DNA from: Desulfobulbaceae bacterium BRH_c16a
Lineage (GTDB): Bacteria > Desulfobacterota > Desulfobulbia > Desulfobulbales > Desulfocapsaceae
DNA: 63,576 bases
NCBI GenBank assembly: GCA_000961725.1
Contig: LADS01000018.1
Span: forward strand, 1 to 63,576
Direction: 5' to 3'
The translations under genes were made by a program, and so were the position numbers. The number at the start of each line of letters is the position of its first letter. Positions within the stretch are counted from its first letter, which is position 1. Under the pieces are notes generated by a model. The model saw only the letters and a program-made list of their open reading frames with translations, was not told where the DNA came from and made no database searches. Of the stretch, positions 26,855-36,249 are shown piece after piece.

Positions 26855-28468
26855 TCACTCAGTTCTTTTCGCCGCCGGTCCCGTCCGTTCGAGATAGGAG
26901 AGCTTGCTGTGCTGCATGGCGTGATGGTCGTACATATTCATCCAGCCGTCGTATTTTGCCGGACGGTACATGGTCGAACCGGCGGTGTAATACAGCGGGA
27001 TTTCCGCCACCAGTTCCGCTGCGGCCTGCTGGATCTCCTCTATCAGCTGTCGCCGCCGTTCGGCGTCGACCTCGATTGCCTGGCGGCGGAGCAGCTCCAG
27101 CAATTCCGGGGAAACGACACCACCACTTCCCGAGGCGGATGGCGAGCTATTTGGGTCAAAAACATCGCCGACCAGATGGGACACCAGATAATCGGCGTCG
27201 CCGCCCCAGCCGCCATGACCGATTACGGCGAGCTGATAGTCGCCCCCTCTCACCTTGGCATCCCGGCTCTTGCCGTCGACACTGCGGATAGCCGTCTCTA
27301 TGCCGACTTCTGCCAGGCGCTGACCGATCAACTCGGCCATCCGCACCTCCTGGGCACTGCACAGCAGGGTGAGAGTAAATGGCCGTCCATTCTGCAACAG
27401 CCGGATGCCTTTGTCGTTTTTCCCGGCAAAACCGGCCTGATCCAGCAACAACCGGGCCTGATCGGGATGGTAGGGATAGTCCCTGGTTTTTTCTGCCGCC
27501 ATGACATGGTCGGGCGGAAGAATGGCCAGGCGGCCGGGGACGGCAGCACCCCTTTCGATCTTGTCGACCAGCTCGCGCCGGTCGATGGCATGGGCTAAAG
27601 CCCGGCGCACCCGAACATCCTGCACCTGCTCGCAGGCCTTGACGTTCATCAGCAGCCGGTAGCCCCAGAAGGCCGGGTTCCTGACAATCGTATTGGCGGA
27701 ATCCTCGGCAAAGCGGGGCAGGACGTCGGGCGTCACCCCGGCCATGTCGAGTTCGCCGTTTTGGTAGGCGAGAATCGGTTCGCTGACCGGAACGAATTCG
27801 ATACTACCCACCCGCGGCTTCGGCCCCCAGTAATCGACGTTTGCCGTAAAACGGTAGGTGCCGTGCTCCTTGCTGTAATGGGTCAGCCGGTAGGGACCGC
27901 AGCCGATCACCGCCTCGGAAGCGGTGAATTCCTTCGGCCGATCGACCTTTTCCCAGATATGCCTGGGGATGATCCGGGTCCTGCCGAGGTTGTCGAGCAT
28001 CACCGCCTGGGGCCTCTTCAGCCGGACCGTCACCGTGTTGCCGGCGGCCGACACCTTCGCCACCGCGTCATGAATATACGACCAGGTGGCGGCATGGCGG
28101 TTGGCGTAGTCAAGGGAGAAGACCACGTCGTCCGGGGTAAGCGGCAAGCCATCATGCCAGTGGACACCCTCGCGGATGGTGAAGCGGTAGGAGAGACCGT
28201 CTTCTGCAATGACGTAGCTCTCGGCCAGCCAGGGAATCAGACCTTTTTCGTCACGCTCCAGCAGGCTGTCGAAGAGTAAAGCCATCTTGAAACCGCCGGG
28301 CCCCCTGGGATAGTGGGCAAAGGGCGACGGATAGCCCCAGTCGCCGCCCTCAAGACGGATGACTAACCCGGTGGCACCCCGTTCAGTCGTTGCCTCCGGA
28401 GGCTTTGTATCGCAGGCGGTCGGCAGAAAGAGGATCGTAAAGAAAAGCAGGAGTCGCCCAACTCTCAT
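26855..28468 (-). CDS. Family-5 solute-binding lipoprotein (NikA/DppA type)
   Basis: 537 residues from the ATG at 28468, 4 nt after the methyltransferase stop, with GAGGGG upstream. The lipobox LPTAC puts the lipid on C19. The mature part is a typical SBP_bac_5 protein (WLAESYVIAEDGLSYRF, IREGVHWHDGLPLTPDDVVFS, RRALAHAIDRRELV). Members bind peptides, nickel ions or metal chelates. Context with a TonB receptor and FmdE proteins favours a metal or metal complex over peptides, but the pocket cannot be judged from sequence alone. Confidence 0.85.
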   Translation of the reverse strand: MRVGRLLLFFTILFLPTACDTKPPEATTERGATGLVIRLEGGDWGYPSPFAHYPRGPGGFKMALLFDSLLERDEKGLIPWLAESYVIAEDGLSYRFTIREGVHWHDGLPLTPDDVVFSLDYANRHAATWSYIHDAVAKVSAAGNTVTVRLKRPQAVMLDNLGRTRIIPRHIWEKVDRPKEFTASEAVIGCGPYRLTHYSKEHGTYRFTANVDYWGPKPRVGSIEFVPVSEPILAYQNGELDMAGVTPDVLPRFAEDSANTIVRNPAFWGYRLLMNVKACEQVQDVRVRRALAHAIDRRELVDKIERGAAVPGRLAILPPDHVMAAEKTRDYPYHPDQARLLLDQAGFAGKNDKGIRLLQNGRPFTLTLLCSAQEVRMAELIGQRLAEVGIETAIRSVDGKSRDAKVRGGDYQLAVIGHGGWGGDADYLVSHLVGDVFDPNSSPSASGSGGVVSPELLELLRRQAIEVDAERRRQLIEEIQQAAAELVAEIPLYYTAGSTMYRPAKYDGWMNMYDHHAMQHSKLSYLERTGPAAKRTE

Positions 28469-28472
28469 AGCA

Positions 28473-29375
28473 TCACCCCTCATCCGGTCGACCCGCGCTC
28501 CGTTTGCCGGCAGCCCAGACCATCATGCCCCGACAGCCGCTACGACTGTCGCGGAAGACGCCGTCCCGGCAACGCGCATCGACATGAGCGGCGATGGTTG
28601 CCTGGACCTCTGCCGTTAATTCGATATAGCTTTCCAGATGGGTCGTGAAATCCTCGATGGCCTTGTCACGCGGCCAGCAAATCTGCCGTTCCCACGATTC
28701 GAAACGGAGTTCCGGCCGATAGCCCATGGCATACACCAGGTTGAAGGGATGGATGATGTCGTTGACATGGCCGCTCAGATCTTCGTCGAACAGTTTGCGC
28801 CATAATTCGCCATACCACTCCTGCCAATGTTTGCCGGCGAAGGCGGACAGGTAGCAGAAGCCACCGTTTTGACGGGAGGCGGCTATCATCTTATGAAGCA
28901 TTTCCGGTCCGTCGACTCCCGGGGTCATCGAGGCGAAGACCAGGTCGAAGGATCCGCGCCAGCCATCGGCATCGAGATCGATCTCCTGCCAGGTGGCGCG
29001 GCGGACGGTGATATTTTCGGCCTCTGCCGCCCTGATCCGGCCCTGCAGTATCTCGACCATCCCCTCGGCCGGTTCCAGGGCGGTAACCTCAGCGCCGGTC
29101 GCAGCCAACGGCAGGGCCCAGTTGCCCGGACCGGCGCCGATATCGAGCACTCGTGCGCCTTGCCGTAGAGCGCCCAGCTCCCCCAGCCAGGCGATGGTTT
29201 TCTGCCGCTTATCACCATTAACCTTGTCCGAAGTCTTCTCGGCAAAGTCGCCGGCCATTTTATTCCAGCGCTGCATGGCGTCGCCACCCCGGCGACGCCT
29301 TCGCATCGGCGAGTCGGCCACAGCCGCCAGCCAGCGCTCCTCCCATAGTTGTCGATTATTGTCGGTTGCTCTCAT
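28473..29375 (-). CDS. Class I SAM-dependent methyltransferase in the uptake operon
   Basis: 300 residues with a Rossmann methyltransferase core: motif I VLDIGAGPGNWALPLA (about 76-91), motif II TALEPAEGMVEIL, and FDLVFASMTPGVDGPEML as motif IV. An arginine-rich stretch, RRRRRGG, lies near the N-terminus. It is inserted between the TonB receptor and the binding protein, 13 nt after the former. It might modify a metallophore or another small ligand of the transporter, but there is no direct evidence for its substrate. Confidence 0.8.
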   Translation of the reverse strand: MRATDNNRQLWEERWLAAVADSPMRRRRRGGDAMQRWNKMAGDFAEKTSDKVNGDKRQKTIAWLGELGALRQGARVLDIGAGPGNWALPLAATGAEVTALEPAEGMVEILQGRIRAAEAENITVRRATWQEIDLDADGWRGSFDLVFASMTPGVDGPEMLHKMIAASRQNGGFCYLSAFAGKHWQEWYGELWRKLFDEDLSGHVNDIIHPFNLVYAMGYRPELRFESWERQICWPRDKAIEDFTTHLESYIELTAEVQATIAAHVDARCRDGVFRDSRSGCRGMMVWAAGKRSAGRPDEG

Positions 29376-29388
29376 ATTTTTCCCGTGG

Positions 29389-31476
29389 TTAAAAGGATAA
29401 GGTCAAAGTGGTGCCGAAGGTCCGGTCGGCAGCCGGAAAGCCGGTGGCGTCGAAATATTCCTCATCCGAGAGGTTCTTGACATAAACCGTCACCAGCGCA
29501 TCCTGCAGGAATCCCCTGATAGCCGGGATTTTTTGCTGTACAGCAAAATCGACGGTATGGGCGGCGTCGTTTTTCACCTCGCGGAAATCCCAGACATCCT
29601 CGGCCACCTCCTCCGAGACCTTGATGGTCTCGTCGCCCTGATAGGAGTAATCAAGGAGAAGAGCAGTGTTGGCCAGGAGGTCGTAGCGCAGACCGGCGCT
29701 GATCCGGTGGGCGGCCCGCTGATCGAGATCGGTCTGGCCGGAAGGCTCGTCGCCCCGGTTGTCGAAATCCTGCCAGGAATAGGAGAGATTGAAGGAGAGT
29801 TGGTCGACGATATGGCCACCCAGGTCGATATCGATGCCGTGGCGGTAGACCTCTTCCAGGTTAATCGTGTAATCGCTGTACCGGTTGCGACCGGCGTCGG
29901 CGCCGGAATTTTTGGCAAATTCGCTGTTAGTGGCAATGTAATCCTCGATATCGTAGAAACTGTAGTTAACTTTCATCGAAATATCTTTGACCAGCCGTCG
30001 GCCGAGGATCAGGTCGTAGCCCATGCCGTGCTCCGGCTCAAGGTAGACTCCGGCTGGGCGGCCCTGAGGATTGTAGTCGCCATGGAAATCCGGAGCCCGC
30101 CAGATCTTGCTGATTCCCGCCGACAGCGTGGTGTCGTGCAGCCAGTCGGCCAGGTCGTCCATCTTCCAGGTGACAAAGGACTTCGGCATGAACTCGTCCC
30201 AGTTCCGCTCGACCAGATCAGGCCGACCTTTGATCTGGCCCTGGTTGGTGACCAAAATAGCCACATCCTCGTAGCGGACACCCAGTCGCGCCGACAGCGA
30301 CGGTACGATGTTCCAGGTATGCTGCAGATAGGCCCCCTGCTTTTTCACCCGCTCGGTCTTGTCGTTGTTCAGGCCGTTATCGTAGAGCTTGGCCAGATCA
30401 TAGCCGACGATGGTGGAGTGGCTGTCGCTCCAGGCATATTCATCCTGGATCTTGGCCGCCTCCTGCCACCAGTCGGTATCCATGACGGTGAGGCTGGAAT
30501 CCTTCGGCGTGGCGAAATAGGCCCGCTTGCGGTTTTCCTTGCCGGTCGAGACATCGAGATCGATTACCCCGATCGGTGTGGGTTGCCGGCCGTTCATCCG
30601 GTAGGCATAGGAGTCGCCGTTCCAGGTCGGAGAGGCATAAGGGTCGAAGGCGCCGCCTTTGGTCACCGGGTAATCGCCGTCGTAGTCACCGTTTCTCCCG
30701 GGATTATTGACCGGGGCCTGCCGGTCGGTCTCGGTGGTGGTGGCGCTGACCGTGACAAAGCCATCGGCCGGCAGCAGATAACCCAGACGGCCGTACCAGG
30801 TGTCCAGCCGGGTCTCGCTGTTGCGCAGATAGCCGTCGGTTTGATAATAGCGGTAGGCGAGGTCATAAGTGAAATCCTGCACCCCGCCCCGAACCGAAGT
30901 GGTGCTGTTGACCGTATCATAGGAAGCATAACCGCCGGTGGTGGTGAGGTCCGGTTTCAGTCCCTCTCTGCGCTCGGGTTCGGCGGTAATCATGTTAATC
31001 ACCCCGCCGATGCTCTTGCTGTCGTAGAGAGCGGAGTGGGGGCCGGGCATGATCTCGATCTCCTTGATCAGAAAGGTCGGCAGCAGCGAATAGTCGACAA
31101 TATTGGACGATTTCCGCCCGCCGGTCTTCTGCAGGGTCAGCCCGTCGATGGCGGTGACGAAACGTTTGGCATCGAAACCGCGCAGGAATATGGAGTCGAC
31201 TCCCGGGTCGAGGCTGTTATCGCCGCGAAAATCGACTGCCGCACTGCTCTTCAGGACATCGACCACGCTGGTCGCAGGTCCGACCGTCCTGAATTCATCG
31301 AGATCGATAAGGGTTTTTGCTGGTTGGGTTATAATTCCCTCAGCACCTGTTTTCTCCTTGACCTCGATCTCCTCGAGCTTTTGCACCTCGGTCGCCAGCC
31401 CGGCGGCAGCCAGGCACGGCATTGCCGCAAAGACGAGTATGGCCGCCGCCGGCAGCATTGTGTGTAATCCTTTCAT
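29389..31476 (-). CDS. TonB-dependent outer-membrane receptor
   Basis: 695 residues with a signal peptide (to about residue 24), a TonB-box-like KLEEIEVKEKTG, and a plug domain with DSIFLRGFDAKRFVTAIDG and LYDSKSIGGVINMI. A beta barrel follows, ending TFGTTLTLSF. GGGAAGGA precedes the ATG. It heads the ABC transporter part of the operon and follows the TPR gene after a 370-nt gap. The receptor would bring a substrate too large or scarce for porins, likely a metal chelate, into the periplasm for the family-5 lipoprotein. Confidence 0.87.
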   Translation of the reverse strand: MKGLHTMLPAAAILVFAAMPCLAAAGLATEVQKLEEIEVKEKTGAEGIITQPAKTLIDLDEFRTVGPATSVVDVLKSSAAVDFRGDNSLDPGVDSIFLRGFDAKRFVTAIDGLTLQKTGGRKSSNIVDYSLLPTFLIKEIEIMPGPHSALYDSKSIGGVINMITAEPERREGLKPDLTTTGGYASYDTVNSTTSVRGGVQDFTYDLAYRYYQTDGYLRNSETRLDTWYGRLGYLLPADGFVTVSATTTETDRQAPVNNPGRNGDYDGDYPVTKGGAFDPYASPTWNGDSYAYRMNGRQPTPIGVIDLDVSTGKENRKRAYFATPKDSSLTVMDTDWWQEAAKIQDEYAWSDSHSTIVGYDLAKLYDNGLNNDKTERVKKQGAYLQHTWNIVPSLSARLGVRYEDVAILVTNQGQIKGRPDLVERNWDEFMPKSFVTWKMDDLADWLHDTTLSAGISKIWRAPDFHGDYNPQGRPAGVYLEPEHGMGYDLILGRRLVKDISMKVNYSFYDIEDYIATNSEFAKNSGADAGRNRYSDYTINLEEVYRHGIDIDLGGHIVDQLSFNLSYSWQDFDNRGDEPSGQTDLDQRAAHRISAGLRYDLLANTALLLDYSYQGDETIKVSEEVAEDVWDFREVKNDAAHTVDFAVQQKIPAIRGFLQDALVTVYVKNLSDEEYFDATGFPAADRTFGTTLTLSF

Positions 31477-31539
31477 CGTTCGTATCCTTCCCTGTGATAA
31501 TATTTCCTGTTAGCCACCGGCCCCCAGGTCTTGCCTGGA

Positions 31540-31655
31540 TTGACAAAGAAGAATACTCCATGGTACTGTTTGTACCGAAGCTTCCCTTTGCCGGGACTTC
31601 ACCCAAGAGGCAGCCGCTGCATCCTTCCCGGGAACGCGGCTGCCTTTTTTTATGA
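31540..31655 (+). ncRNA. Candidate small RNA, or structured leader, between TPR and receptor genes
   Basis: On the plus strand TTGACA (31540-31545) is followed 18 nt later by a weak TACTGT. From about 31577 the sequence leads to a strong hairpin with GGCAGCCGC and GCGGCTGCC arms and a T7 tract (about 31608-31655), a textbook intrinsic terminator. No plus-strand protein gene precedes it. Read on the minus strand, the same hairpins form the 5' leader of the TonB receptor gene, including CCAGG/CCTGG and GGTAC/GTACC stems, and could be regulatory. Structure is visible; function is unknown. Confidence 0.4.
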
Positions 31656-31846
31656 TAAACCCAGACCTTTTTTCTAGTCGCGACTGTCAAAGACTTCTCT
31701 CATCGCCCTTCAAGGTCCTCGTACCGTATACATCGTCTCCTCCCCTCTGTGTTTCACCATGTGTTGCCCCCCCTCATTCCTCCTACTTGCGTTCCAGGTG
31801 CAGGCCACTGCCTGACCTGCCGCTTAGTTCTTGCCATCTTCCCCGG
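31656..31846. other. Non-coding gap between TPR gene and receptor leader
   Basis: Pyrimidine-rich on the plus strand, with no credible frame. I see no clear promoter. A transcript from the TonB-energiser genes could continue through into the receptor genes. Confidence 0.35.
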
Positions 31847-32998
31847 TTAAAATGTGGTGCTCCTCTCTGACCGTCCATTTCTGCCAAGGCTCTGGTCGTT
31901 CTGCAGACCGACCTTCAGCATGGCAAGTTCAGGGCCCAGGGTGTCCGTGGCGAACGTATCGAGGACTGCCAGGGCCTGGTCGATTTGTCCCGTCTGCTGC
32001 AAGGCGACGACCAGATTGGTAAGAGGCTGAGGATTCTTTGTATCGGCCAGAATGTCCTGATAGAGTTCCGCGGCTTTCACCGGCACTCCCAGTTGCAGGT
32101 ACAGGTCGGCGACCAGGCGGCTTTCCTCTTTGGACAGCGGTTCAAGATAACCGGCGACCAGCAGGGCGGTGAGGGCCGGTTGGTAGCGGTTGTGCCGCAG
32201 ATGGATATGAGCGAGCGCCCGCCACCATTTCGTTTCGGTGGGCAACGTGCGGCAAAAGGACTCGGCGGCGGCAAGGGCCTCGTCGTCCCGGTCGAGTTGG
32301 AGATAGTGATACAGGAGGATCTCCTGCCACTGCACCTGCTTATCGCCGCGAGACTCCTCGGCCAATCTTTTGATGTGGGGAAGAGCCCGGAGGGACTCAC
32401 CCGCCCCGATCAGGGCATGGACCAGGTTTTCCCGCCATTCCAGGTGGACTTGATCGGCGTGGGCGACCAGAAGCCGCTCGAAAACAGCCACCGCTCCGGC
32501 GTTATCTTGAGCAAGAAGATGGGCCACCGCCCCGAAATAGAGGTGTTCGGGATTTTTATCCGGATCGAGATCGTAGGCATTGACAAAACACTCGGCCGCC
32601 CGCTTGTAGTCATGGAGTTCATAGGTCACCTTGGCCAGGTTCAGCCAGGCAGAACGGTGACGCGGGTCTTTCTCGACCGCCCGGTCGAGGGCGCGCCTGG
32701 CCTCTTCAAAGCGGTCCCGCAGGAGGTAGCAGGTGCCCAGGGTAAAATCGATCTCCGGGTGCGGGTGGGGAGCATCGTTGCCCGCTGAGATCCCGGCGGA
32801 AAATTCGGTCAACAGGGCGATGGCCTGGTCGTAGCGTTGTTCGTTCATCATTTTGCCGGCTTTAACCAGGATCACCCTTACAGCTGAGGGAACATCCTTC
32901 TTTTCCTCGGCCAGGGACCGTTGCGGCAAAAATGAAGAGGTCAGAACCAGGCCGCAGAAAAGCAGGCTCAGGGCAAATCGTATTGCTGTTGCATGCAT
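31847..32998 (-). CDS. Periplasmic TPR protein of a TonB2/TtpC-type system
   Basis: 383 residues from the ATG at 32998, preceded by GGGGGAGG; the longer frame to 33190 is a shadow of tonB. A signal peptide (about 1-30, ending RSLAEE) is followed by TPR helices across most of the chain (for example LGTCYLLRDRFEEARRALDR and LAKVTYELHDYKRAAECF). TPR proteins of this sort are regular members of DUF3450-TtpC-ExbB-ExbD-TonB clusters in Vibrio and marine bacteria. It starts 13 nt after tonB ends. Its molecular role in energy transduction is not settled. Confidence 0.8.
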   Translation of the reverse strand: MHATAIRFALSLLFCGLVLTSSFLPQRSLAEEKKDVPSAVRVILVKAGKMMNEQRYDQAIALLTEFSAGISAGNDAPHPHPEIDFTLGTCYLLRDRFEEARRALDRAVEKDPRHRSAWLNLAKVTYELHDYKRAAECFVNAYDLDPDKNPEHLYFGAVAHLLAQDNAGAVAVFERLLVAHADQVHLEWRENLVHALIGAGESLRALPHIKRLAEESRGDKQVQWQEILLYHYLQLDRDDEALAAAESFCRTLPTETKWWRALAHIHLRHNRYQPALTALLVAGYLEPLSKEESRLVADLYLQLGVPVKAAELYQDILADTKNPQPLTNLVVALQQTGQIDQALAVLDTFATDTLGPELAMLKVGLQNDQSLGRNGRSERSTTF

Positions 32999-33011
32999 GG
33001 TATACCTCCCC

Positions 33012-33734
33012 CTAATCCAATTTGAAGCGGACGGTGGTCTCCGCCCAGGCCTTGATCGGAACGCCGCCGACGGTGCCGGCCTGAAACCGCCAGCCGGAGA
33101 CGGTGCGGATAACGGCATCGTTAAAGACGGTGTCCGGCTCGCTCTCCAGCACCGAAATGCTGCCGACGGTGCCATCCTCGTGGACAACAAATTTCACCCG
33201 CACCCACCCTTCCGTACCGCGCGTCCTGGCCCGCAGGGGATACACCGGGGGAATGCGGGAAAGGACCATCAGGGGTTTGTCGAGGTCGCCTGCGGCAAAG
33301 ATCTCGCCAATACCGGGTGCTGCAAGCTCTGTCGCCGGCATCACCGGCAGCGTCAGCCTGGCCGGTCCCGCCGGCAGACCGGGATTGATCTCGAAGACAA
33401 GCGTCAGCTTGGCGGCAACCGGTTTCGGCTGGACGGGTTTTGGCGCCTGGCGCTGCGGCGGCGGATCGGGCAGTTTTTCGCTGACGCGCTTGACCGGACT
33501 GTCCGACTGCTTGAGACGGATGACATTGATCTGCGAGACGCACTGCTGCCGCTCGACCGCCGACGAGGCGCGAGTGAGCAGATAGGGCATCAGGCCGAAA
33601 AGTCCCAGATTGATGACGAGGGCCGCAACGGCGATAACAATCCACCCGAGCCATTTTCGTGCAGAAAATCGCTGAACTTTCGCCAGGAAATATCCCGGCT
33701 GCGGCGTATCGACACGAGTAGCCATGGCTTTCAT
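33012..33734 (-). CDS. tonB: TonB energy-transducing protein
   Basis: 240 residues: a single membrane anchor (about 30-55), a proline-rich spacer (KLPDPPPQRQAPKPVQPKPV), and the TonB C-terminal fold (PPVYPLRARTRGTEGWVRVKF, then VGSISVLESEPDTVFNDAV). It links the ExbB/ExbD proton motor to outer-membrane receptors. Its position 12 nt after exbD shows co-transcription. Likely clients are the receptor at 29-31 kb and perhaps BtuB. Confidence 0.87.
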   Translation of the reverse strand: MKAMATRVDTPQPGYFLAKVQRFSARKWLGWIVIAVAALVINLGLFGLMPYLLTRASSAVERQQCVSQINVIRLKQSDSPVKRVSEKLPDPPPQRQAPKPVQPKPVAAKLTLVFEINPGLPAGPARLTLPVMPATELAAPGIGEIFAAGDLDKPLMVLSRIPPVYPLRARTRGTEGWVRVKFVVHEDGTVGSISVLESEPDTVFNDAVIRTVSGWRFQAGTVGGVPIKAWAETTVRFKLD

Positions 33735-33746
33735 CCCGCTCCCGTT

Positions 33747-34166
33747 CTATTCGGCCTGCGGCAACTTGGCGGCAAGCGACACATTCTGCGCCCCGGCCAT
33801 GCGGCAACCGTCCATCACTTGAATGGTGGTGCCGGTGCTGCTCTCCTTATCGGCGACAACCACCACCGCCCCCTCCGGGTTTTCGGCAAGGGCTCGTTCG
33901 ATATTGGCCCGAACCACCCGGATATCAACCTCGCGACGATCGAAAAAGACCCGGTTTTCGGCATCGATGCCGACCAGGATGGTCGCCTTTTCCTTGCCGG
34001 TCGCCGTTGCCGTCGTCGGCCGGCTCACTTCGATGCCAGTCTCCTTGACAAAGCTGGTGGTGACCAGAAAGAAAATGAGCAGGATAAAAACCATGTCGAT
34101 CAGCGGAGCCATATTTAACTCCACGGCGGAGCGGTTGTTACGGCGGGCGGCGGCGATATTCAGCAT
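33747..34166 (-). CDS. exbD: ExbD/TolR-family biopolymer transport protein
   Basis: 139 residues with one N-terminal helix carrying the essential aspartate, D24, in MAPLIDMVFILLIFFLV, and a periplasmic domain. It acts with the ExbB proteins as the proton-driven part of the TonB complex. GAGGATGAG precedes the ATG. Confidence 0.9.
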   Translation of the reverse strand: MLNIAAARRNNRSAVELNMAPLIDMVFILLIFFLVTTSFVKETGIEVSRPTTATATGKEKATILVGIDAENRVFFDRREVDIRVVRANIERALAENPEGAVVVVADKESSTGTTIQVMDGCRMAGAQNVSLAAKLPQAE

Positions 34167-34193
34167 GGTGGTCTTCTCATCCTCATTCTATCC

Positions 34194-34811
34194 TCAGAGC
34201 AGCCGGCTGAGCATATATCCGGCCGCTTCGATCCGTTTGTTTAGGTTGCGGGCACGCCGCTCAAGAAATCCCTTCATATAAAAACCGGGGATGGCAACCA
34301 GCAGGCCGGTCTGGGTGGTGATCAGCGCCTCGGAGATCCCGCCGGCCATGGCCTTGGTATTGCCTGTGCCGAAGATCGCCAGGACATCAAAGGTTGCAAT
34401 CATCCCGGTCACCGTGCCCAAGAGACCAAGGAGCGGAGCAATTGCCGCAAGTACGCCGATAACCGCCAGCCGGTCGGTGAGGGAGCGGTGCAGACCGCGC
34501 ACTGTTTCGCGCAGCAGCGAACGGTCGAGACGGCTGTCACCGCTACGGACGGCGAGAAATCCGGCAACCAGCAGGCCGACCGCCCCGCCTTCTCGATGTC
34601 CCTGGGGGAGATGACCCGCAAGCAGCAGTTCCCGGGCCTCGTCAAAACCCATCGACCGCCGGTACAAGCGGCCGATGAACACCAGCCGTTCGACGATCAA
34701 CAGCCACATGACCAGGCTCACCGCAGCAAGCGGCCACATGACCGGACCGCCGGTTTGCATATAGTTTTCCAGCTGAAACCAGCTGTCGCGCAAAAAATCA
34801 ATGGGCCTCAT
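34194..34811 (-). CDS. exbB: ExbB/TolQ-family proton channel protein
   Basis: 205 residues. Helix 1 lies at about 20-45 (MWPLAAVSLVMWLLIVERLV). The conserved region IAPLLGLLGTVTGMIATFDVL and ALITTQTGLLVAIPGFYM form the second and third helices. It overlaps the TtpC-like gene by 14 nt. It is the short, ordinary ExbB of the pair. Confidence 0.88.
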   Translation of the reverse strand: MRPIDFLRDSWFQLENYMQTGGPVMWPLAAVSLVMWLLIVERLVFIGRLYRRSMGFDEARELLLAGHLPQGHREGGAVGLLVAGFLAVRSGDSRLDRSLLRETVRGLHRSLTDRLAVIGVLAAIAPLLGLLGTVTGMIATFDVLAIFGTGNTKAMAGGISEALITTQTGLLVAIPGFYMKGFLERRARNLNKRIEAAGYMLSRLL

Positions 34812-36249
34812 TACCCGCCCGTCCTTTTTCGACGATATTGATCAGGGCCACCGCCTTCTCCTCCAACAGGGCGATGCGGTTATCCACCGCCCGGTTGAGC
34901 AGGGTGTGGACCAGCATGATCGGGATAGCCACCGACAACCCGAGCATCGTCGTGACCAAAGCAACGGAGATTCCGCCGGACATCATCCGCGAGTCGCCGG
35001 TGCCGTGCTGGGTGATGATGCCGAAGGTGTCGATCATCCCGGTCACCGTGCCCAGGAGGCCGAGCAGTGGGGCGATGGCCGCCAGCATCCCGAGAGTTGA
35101 CAGGAAGCGTTCCATCGGCGGGATCTCTTTCAAGATCGCTTCCTGCAAGGCGTTTTCCATCGCCTCCCGCTGCATCTCGCAGTAAGCCAGACCGGCGGCG
35201 ATAACCCGGGCTACCGGTTTGGTCGCCAACCGGGCGCACTCCTCGCGGCAGGCCTGCCAGTTCCGGTCCCCGGCCAGGGCAATAAGCCGATTGGTCAGGG
35301 CATCGGCGTCGAGGCGGTTGCGGAAGAGGAAAAAGGACCGCTCAAAAACAATAAGAATGCCGACAACGAGGATGGCCAGAATCGGCCAGACCAGCGGCCC
35401 GCCGCTCTCGATCTGCTGCCGCAGTGTCGGGCTCCGGCTCATCTGACCAAGGGCCGCGCCCTTGGAAATATCGAGGGGCACCGCCTCGTCCTTGCCGTCC
35501 ATATAGCGCCGCAACTGTCTTGCCTGGCGATCCGAGGGCAGACGGGACAGGGCGAAAAGTTTGTGCCCGGCCGGCGAGGAGTTGAGGTAGCCGATCTCAT
35601 CGCCCAACCGGTACGCCGCGGTAAAGTTGCCGAGCAGCAGGATCTCCGCCTCGACCGTCCTGCCGGTCCGATCGACAATGTCACTGCGGGTGAGACGGAC
35701 CGCACCGCCGTCCTCCATCTGCCGACGCAGAATTGCCGCCATTGCAGTGATGTCGGCCATCCCCGGAAACAGATTGTCACCGCTGATGGACTCGAGCAGG
35801 CTCTTGTCATCTTCGACGAGCGCCGGCTGCAGGCTGCCGGCAAGCAGGGCCTGCATGTCCTTGGCATGGCTGCGGACAACGCCGACCAACTCATGGATCA
35901 TGGCGTCGGTAGCCGACAGCTTCTCGACCAGAGCAGCCTCCCGTTCCGCCAAATTTTTATCTTCGGCCTGAAGGGCGGCGACCTCCTGTTCAAGTGTTGC
36001 CACCTCGGCCTCGACGCGGTGGAGCTCCCGATCAAGGAGGACGCGGTCGCCGGCGATTTTTTCCCGGCTTTGCATCGCTTCCTCCCGGGCGCTCTGTTCC
36101 TCGGCGGCGGCTTTGGCCTGCAGGTTTTTCAGGGTAGTACGAGCCTCGATCCGTTGCTCCCGCATATCCTCGGCAGAGAAAACCGGGGAGGCAGCAAACA
36201 GAAAGAAGACAGCAGCCAAGGTAAGCGGGAATGCGAAACAGATCTTCAT
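34798..36249 (-). CDS. TtpC-like ExbB protein with periplasmic coiled-coil extension
   Basis: 483 residues. A signal peptide (to about residue 25) precedes a long charged coiled coil (about 28-115; AKAAAEEQSAREEAMQSREK, EVATLEQEVAALQAEDKN) and a periplasmic domain. A C-terminal MotA/TolQ/ExbB domain begins at about 285 (GPLVWPILAILVVGILIVFE; IAPLLGLLGTVTGMIDTFGI). This architecture is that of TtpC in Vibrio TonB2 systems. It overlaps the DUF3450 gene by 4 nt. Confidence 0.85.
   Translation of the reverse strand: MKICFAFPLTLAAVFFLFAASPVFSAEDMREQRIEARTTLKNLQAKAAAEEQSAREEAMQSREKIAGDRVLLDRELHRVEAEVATLEQEVAALQAEDKNLAEREAALVEKLSATDAMIHELVGVVRSHAKDMQALLAGSLQPALVEDDKSLLESISGDNLFPGMADITAMAAILRRQMEDGGAVRLTRSDIVDRTGRTVEAEILLLGNFTAAYRLGDEIGYLNSSPAGHKLFALSRLPSDRQARQLRRYMDGKDEAVPLDISKGAALGQMSRSPTLRQQIESGGPLVWPILAILVVGILIVFERSFFLFRNRLDADALTNRLIALAGDRNWQACREECARLATKPVARVIAAGLAYCEMQREAMENALQEAILKEIPPMERFLSTLGMLAAIAPLLGLLGTVTGMIDTFGIITQHGTGDSRMMSGGISVALVTTMLGLSVAIPIMLVHTLLNRAVDNRIALLEEKAVALINIVEKGRAGNEAH

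Noticed and set aside
29533..31467. 644-codon plus-strand frame opposite the TonB receptor
   Set aside because: It is a low-complexity V/I/G/D shadow; the receptor frame has plug and barrel motifs and a signal peptide.
31480..31660. Molybdenum-cofactor riboswitch upstream of the receptor
   Set aside because: I considered it because of FmdE. Some short stretches look similar, but I could not match the conserved core, so it is left as a structured region of unknown type.
32999..33190. N-terminal extension of the TPR protein
   Set aside because: It overlaps tonB in another frame, and a signal peptide with GGGGGAGG in front begins at 32998.
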